Shown: positions 7,216 to 9,669 of the stretch, piece after piece
Position numbering within the stretch: the first letter of the stretch is position 1
Layout of the letters: each line of letters starts with the position of its first letter
Assembly (NCBI GenBank): GCA_031286245.1
Contig: JAITUO010000181.1
Location: 1-9,669 of the forward strand
Source of the DNA: Coriobacteriales bacterium
GTDB taxonomy: Bacteria; Actinomycetota; Coriobacteriia; Coriobacteriales; UBA8131
Direction of reading: 5' to 3'
DNA: 9,669 nt
Notes under the pieces: model-generated
Database searches by the model: none
The model's input: only the letters and a program-made list of their open reading frames with translations
What the model was told of the DNA's origin: nothing
Program-made: the position numbers and the translations under genes

Positions 7216-7451
7216 TTTTCTCCCTGTTAGAAGGCTTTATCATGGTAACATTTTCCCGGGTTTTAAGGACCCGAGAGCAAGCCGGGTGGTGTTTATGGCT
7301 ACATTCCTGATCGCAAAATGAATAAGCTAAGCTTGGATTTCTGCCTACTCTTCATGCCAGCACTTAAGCTCGCCAGGCCAGTTCTGTTAAACTGTCTGGC
7401 ACGTAGACAGGTTCATGTATAACGGAGTCTGGTATAAGACAGGATAGATAG
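7216..7451. promoter_or_regulatory. Divergent intergenic control region with small inverted repeats
   Basis: This 236-bp region separates the divergent kinase and lipoprotein genes, so promoters for both should lie here, though I find no strong consensus pair. Candidate -10 boxes for the lipoprotein side are TATAAC (7418-7423) and TATAAG (7433-7438), without good -35 partners. Near the lipoprotein gene, CTGTCT/AGACAG (7392-7397, 7405-7410) forms a 6-bp stem with a 7-nt loop. CAGTT/AACTG (7379-7383, 7390-7394) is a competing stem. Near the kinase gene, CGGGT/ACCCG/CGGGT segments (7257-7261, 7269-7273, 7283-7287) can pair in two exclusive ways. These could be operators or leader hairpins, or chance. 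Confidence 0.45.
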
Positions 7452-7883
7452 ATGCGGAAACAGTTAGTTAATAGACTCTTCATAATAGGCTTATTAGCAG
7501 TAACCTTGATTCTTAGCGCGACTGTCACAGCTTGCAGAGAAGAACAAACAATAATCGGTGAATGGCGTACTGATACGAATATCATGGCTTTCCAGATTCT
7601 CAAGAACGAGGAAACTAACGCTTTCACGATTGGTATTGAGTTTTTGGAAGATGGCACAGCCAAAGTAGTCTTGAACTATGACGGTTTACTGGCCAAGTCC
7701 GATGCGTTCCTAAGATGGAATATAGATGGAAATAAAATATCAGTGACAAATAAAGACGCGAGCCCAGCATTTCTTCTGGATAGCTTAGATCCGCTGACCG
7801 GCACTTTTAACATCAGCGATGATACTTTGACAATAAGCCTGGATAGTGGCCTGGAGATCGTTTTTAAGAGGCCACCTGGATAG
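7452..7883 (+). CDS. Small secreted lipoprotein, possibly lipocalin-like (DUF5640 style)
   Basis: This 143-residue product begins with a classic lipoprotein signal: basic residues (MRKQ, NR), a hydrophobic core (about 9-22), and the lipobox VTAC with lipidation cysteine C28. The mature part of about 115 residues is beta-rich. Its pattern is IIGEWR near the start, EFLEDGTAKV in the middle, then WNIDGNKISV and ISDDTLTISL, with regular strand-turn spacing. This resembles small lipocalin-like/DUF5640 domains of Gram-positive lipoproteins. That family link is tentative and no enzymatic residues are evident. The ATG follows AGGA at 7441-7444 with 7-nt spacing. The gene is divergent from the kinase and lies 64 bp before the HTH gene, with no strong terminator between them, so an operon is plausible. 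Confidence 0.85.
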   Translation: MRKQLVNRLFIIGLLAVTLILSATVTACREEQTIIGEWRTDTNIMAFQILKNEETNAFTIGIEFLEDGTAKVVLNYDGLLAKSDAFLRWNIDGNKISVTNKDASPAFLLDSLDPLTGTFNISDDTLTISLDSGLEIVFKRPPG

Positions 7884-7947
7884 CTGGCTTTTCAGCAAGA
7901 CGCGCATTTGTTATATCCCAACCTGACTAACTGGTGCGGAGGAAGAC

Positions 7948-8388
7948 ATGGACGATCAACAACGATTTGATTCACAGATGATGCAAAACCGTCTGAAAGG
8001 AGAGACTTTTCCTACTGAAGGGGAGTGGAGCTCCAGTTTCATTGACACCGACATCCGGGACTTTTTCGATGAACTGTTCTTGCAGACTGGACTTCGCCGG
8101 GCAGACATTATTCGCAAGTCCTACATCGACCGCAGTTATGGATATCAGCTGTTGGATGGTTCGAGGATTGGCAAGAATGATTATTATCTGAGTATCGCCA
8201 TTGCCATGGAGTTGGATCTCTCGACAACCAACCGCCTATTGGCACTCACGAAAAGTGGCGGTTTGCATCCTCTGATCAAACGTGATGCTGCTGTGATCTT
8301 TGCTATCAACCACGCCTATGACAATGACCAGCTATACCATTTGATGATTGAACTTGGACTGGAGCCGCTAGATACCGGACTGAATTGA
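7948..8388 (+). CDS. HTH-like (XRE-type fold) regulatory protein
   Basis: This soluble 146-residue protein has a central helix-turn-helix-like segment. Residues 48-57 (LRRADIIRKS) would be helix 2, and 58-70 (YIDRSYGYQLLDG) the turn and recognition helix, much like XRE-type domains where R..Y.YQ sits on the recognition helix. Residues 75-110 continue as helices (LSIAIAMELDLSTTNRLLAL), ending in HPLIKRDA and a C-terminal helical part (112-140). I recall similar short proteins in Clostridia near Ser/Thr kinase genes, which fits the divergent kinase here. That is recollection and context, not proof. The N-terminal 30 residues look disordered and Ser/Thr-rich. The start is fixed by a strong GGAGG (7938-7942) 5 nt before the ATG. 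DNA binding versus a protein-adaptor role is unresolved. Confidence 0.85.
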   Translation: MDDQQRFDSQMMQNRLKGETFPTEGEWSSSFIDTDIRDFFDELFLQTGLRRADIIRKSYIDRSYGYQLLDGSRIGKNDYYLSIAIAMELDLSTTNRLLALTKSGGLHPLIKRDAAVIFAINHAYDNDQLYHLMIELGLEPLDTGLN

Positions 8389-8407
8389 AACCTACTGCCA
8401 AGGCTGC

Positions 8408-8465
8408 CCAAAACTTGAGCCGCGAGAGCCTCTAGAGCTCTCTAGAACTCCTAGAGCCAGTTTGG
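8408..8465 (+). repeat. TCTAGA-rich direct repeats within an imperfect palindrome
   Basis: Two 10-bp units, 8431-8440 and 8441-8450, differ at one base (TCTAGAGCTC and TCTAGAACTC), followed by CTAGAGCC. They allow alternative hairpins: GAGAGC/GCTCTC (8424-8429 with 8437-8442) or CTCTAG/CTAGAG (8440-8445 with 8451-8456). The block is bounded by CCAAA (8408-8412) and TTTGG (8461-8465). It begins 20 nt after the HTH stop codon and may act as a 3' end structure, but lacks a T-tract. Confidence 0.6.
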
Positions 8466-8573
8466 TCATTGAATTCAGCCTAAACATGTAATCCTGGGAA
8501 TTTTGGAAAATTCTGCTAGAAAATCGACGTAATGCGTGACTGTTTGACCAGTTTTGCAGCATCTGGCTTTTTC

Positions 8574-8579
8574 TATAAT
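8574..8579 (+). promoter_or_regulatory. TATAAT box inside the inverted-repeat segment
   Basis: A perfect TATAAT sits inside the 99-bp segment enclosed by the 31-bp arms. TTGACC at 8544-8549 is 24 nt away, too far for a normal promoter, and nothing at 16-18 nt resembles a -35. It may be a -10 used with an activator, or may only reflect local AT-richness. Confidence 0.25.
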
Positions 8580-8640
8580 ATAAACCTGCAGGTAGACGCC
8601 TTGTAACAAAATTCAATTTGTGTGAAAACATAAAGGATTC

Positions 8641-8694
8641 ATGCATTATGTCGATTTTCTAGCAGAATTGTGCCGCGAAGGCGATCCTGAATGA
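8641..8694 (+). CDS. Possible 17-codon small ORF
   Basis: ATG at 8641 opens a frame of 17 codons ending in TGA at 8692-8694, with AAAGGA (8632-8637) 3 nt before the ATG. The peptide begins MHYVDFLAELCREG. The frame lies over the right 31-bp arm. The left arm, read on the opposite strand, encodes the same residues HYVDFLAE with a synonymous Tyr codon, but ACG replaces the ATG. The short spacing and tiny size make this weak. It could be a leader peptide, a relic of a gene end, or chance. Confidence 0.15.
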   Translation: MHYVDFLAELCREGDPE

Positions 8695-8753
8695 TATTTC
8701 CAGGATTTGCTCCGGATTTGCCTCACAAAGCATTGAAAAAGCAAAAAAGGAGC

Positions 8754-9656
8754 TTAGCTGCTCTCGTTGCTATCTTCTAAATCGTCAGCCTGCTCTACTG
8801 CCTGGGGATCGGTATGATGCGGATGTAGTTTGTCAATAATCTTATGCACAAAATCCATGATCTTCATGTTATAGACGATGCCGACCAATCCCAGGCCGCC
8901 GAATATCAATGCAACGATGGCACAGGCCAAATAATCGCCACGCGCAAAGGCTGAAACTACAAAGGTTGTAGCAAAAATTGCCGGAGCACGACCAAGGGTC
9001 GATAATACAAAGAACTCAGTCGCTTTCATCGGAGATAAAGGAACCAGATAGGTAAAGATGTCCTTAGGCATGCCTGGTATTAAGAATAATATGAAGACCG
9101 TAGCGTTCAAACGTTTGCTGTTTGTGAAAAAGCGTTGGATAACCGCTGCCCGTTTACTATCCTGTTTGCCAAGCATGCCTGCTACAAAAGGTGCCCCCAG
9201 TGCTTTTACCAAATAAAAAACAAATATGGAGGAGACCAGAGCCCCAGCTAAGGTGATTAGTCCGCCCCAAACTGTGCCATATACCAAACCGATAGCAGCC
9301 TGGACAATCTCTCCCGGGATAATAGCGATGACGATCTGCAGGAATTGTAGACCCAAACAGAGCAAAACACCAAACACCCCAGCATCGCGGATTGAAGCGG
9401 TCAGAGAAGCCACCACATCATCCGTATCACCGATCTCCAGTAGAAAGCGAACAATGTAAAAACCAATCACCAGGGTCAGCAAGATGAATACCAGTAAGCC
9501 TATAAACTTGATCTTGTCGGCTGTGGACAATCCTGGTGTCGCAGATGTCGAATCGGACAGATCAGTATTCGCTGATTCGGAACTGTCTGTGGTCATCGGT
9601 TTCTGGTCCGATCGGCCAGTCTGTGCATTCAGGATATCTGAATCATTTTTCGTCAC
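8754..9656 (-). CDS. TVP38/TMEM64-family (VTT domain) membrane protein
   Basis: This 300-residue protein belongs by pattern to the DedA/VTT superfamily, TVP38/TMEM64 branch; these proteins are linked to lipid scrambling or transport. It has an N-terminal hydrophilic tail of about 47 Ser/Thr/Asp-rich residues, then hydrophobic segments near 51-70, 92-113, 118-150, 184-204, 215-237 and 243-263. The family signatures are IIPGEIVQAAIG (112-123) and FLIPGMPKDIFTYL (191-204), the re-entrant-loop motifs. It ends with a basic/His stretch (KLHPHH) and an acidic tail (DDLEDSNESS). The start is GTG at 9656, directly preceded by an in-frame TAA, so it cannot extend further. Only 13 upstream bases are visible and no clear ribosome binding site is among them. 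An ATG at residue 21 is an alternative start, also without a good site. Confidence 0.93.
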   Translation of the reverse strand: MTKNDSDILNAQTGRSDQKPMTTDSSESANTDLSDSTSATPGLSTADKIKFIGLLVFILLTLVIGFYIVRFLLEIGDTDDVVASLTASIRDAGVFGVLLCLGLQFLQIVIAIIPGEIVQAAIGLVYGTVWGGLITLAGALVSSIFVFYLVKALGAPFVAGMLGKQDSKRAAVIQRFFTNSKRLNATVFILFLIPGMPKDIFTYLVPLSPMKATEFFVLSTLGRAPAIFATTFVVSAFARGDYLACAIVALIFGGLGLVGIVYNMKIMDFVHKIIDKLHPHHTDPQAVEQADDLEDSNESS

Positions 9657-9669
9657 TTATACAGACTCT

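Larger units (their letters stand above)
8490..8707 (+). repeat. Nested inverted repeat (12-bp outer, 31-bp inner arms)
   Basis: The inner arms 8509-8539 and 8639-8669 are complementary at 29 of 31 positions and enclose 99 bp. The two differences (8529/8649 and 8536/8642) are G opposite T. The outer arms 8490-8501 and 8696-8707 pair over 12 positions with one G-T (8498/8699). Left and right gaps between arm pairs are unequal (7 and 26 nt). I see no obvious target-site duplication at either edge. Possible identities are a miniature inverted-repeat transposable element, an invertible segment, or a structured 3' RNA. Confidence 0.85.
8389..8753. other. Structured intergenic region between convergent genes
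   Basis: This 365-bp stretch separates the stops of the convergent HTH and VTT-domain genes. It is unusually rich in symmetry: TCTAGA-containing direct repeats at 8431-8456, a small palindrome at 8498-8513, a nested inverted repeat spanning 8490-8707, and a possible 17-codon frame at 8641-8694. No long open frame there resembles a protein. Near the right edge the VTT gene is followed on its own strand by a T6 tract, but the preceding GAGC/GCTC stem has only 4 bp, so a terminator is only possible. Confidence 0.7.

Noticed and set aside
8544..8579. TTGACC and TATAAT read as one promoter
   Set aside because: The spacer is 24 nt, well outside the usual 16-19 nt range, so the pair is not a standard promoter.
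8392..8646. 84-codon minus-strand frame across the intergenic repeat region
   Set aside because: Its sequence is Ser/Arg-rich and low in complexity, it runs through the TCTAGA repeats and the left inverted arm, and it resembles no family I know. It is better explained as chance openness.
8389..8753. CRISPR array
   Set aside because: The short direct repeats are adjacent 10-bp units without spacers, and no cas gene is present.

Overview
The window looks like chromosomal DNA from a Gram-positive-type bacterium of moderate GC. A member of the Bacillota (Clostridia-like) seems most likely, but an actinobacterial (Coriobacteriia-like) host cannot be excluded. The clues are strong GGAGG-type ribosome binding sites, the prfA-prmC pair next to ychF, a membrane-anchored PknB-type kinase, a small lipoprotein, and a family of short HTH proteins I associate with Clostridia. 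The taxonomic call is inference from gene style, not a database match.

Layout. Positions 1-200 have no convincing gene but hold a candidate promoter for a tRNA-Lys(UUU) gene at 201-277 with an encoded CCA end. Two + strand genes follow. The first (327-1007) is a six-helix membrane protein distantly like CPBP/CAAX-type intramembrane proteases. The second (1097-1777) is a TIGR00266/AIM24-family protein. They converge on a minus-strand housekeeping block: ychF (4969-3905), prfA (3827-2748) and prmC (2751-1822). prfA and prmC overlap by ATGA. PrmC methylates the GGQ glutamine of the release factor made by prfA, and YchF is a ribosome-associated ATPase, so this block is devoted to translation.

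Upstream of ychF on the minus strand is a 701-residue transmembrane Ser/Thr kinase-like protein (7215-5110). It has intact HRD and DFG motifs, an arginine where the VAIK lysine is expected, no recognisable glycine-rich loop, a 30-bp tandem repeat in the juxtamembrane region, and a large extracytoplasmic repeat domain. Divergent from it, across a 236-bp intergenic region with several small inverted repeats, lie a small lipoprotein (7452-7883) and an HTH-like protein (7948-8388). These three may form an envelope-sensing and signalling module. At the right end a minus-strand gene (9656-8754) encodes a TVP38/TMEM64 (VTT-domain) membrane protein.

The most unusual non-coding feature is the 365-bp gap between the convergent HTH and VTT genes. 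It holds a nested inverted repeat: 31-bp arms with two differences surround 99 bp containing a TATAAT box, and an outer 12-bp arm pair lies outside them. All three non-Watson-Crick positions would be G-U pairs in the + strand RNA. A block of 10-bp TCTAGA-containing direct repeats lies just to the left. A miniature inverted-repeat element, an invertible segment and a structured RNA are all possible readings. No integrase, transposase, CRISPR array or known defence system is visible.
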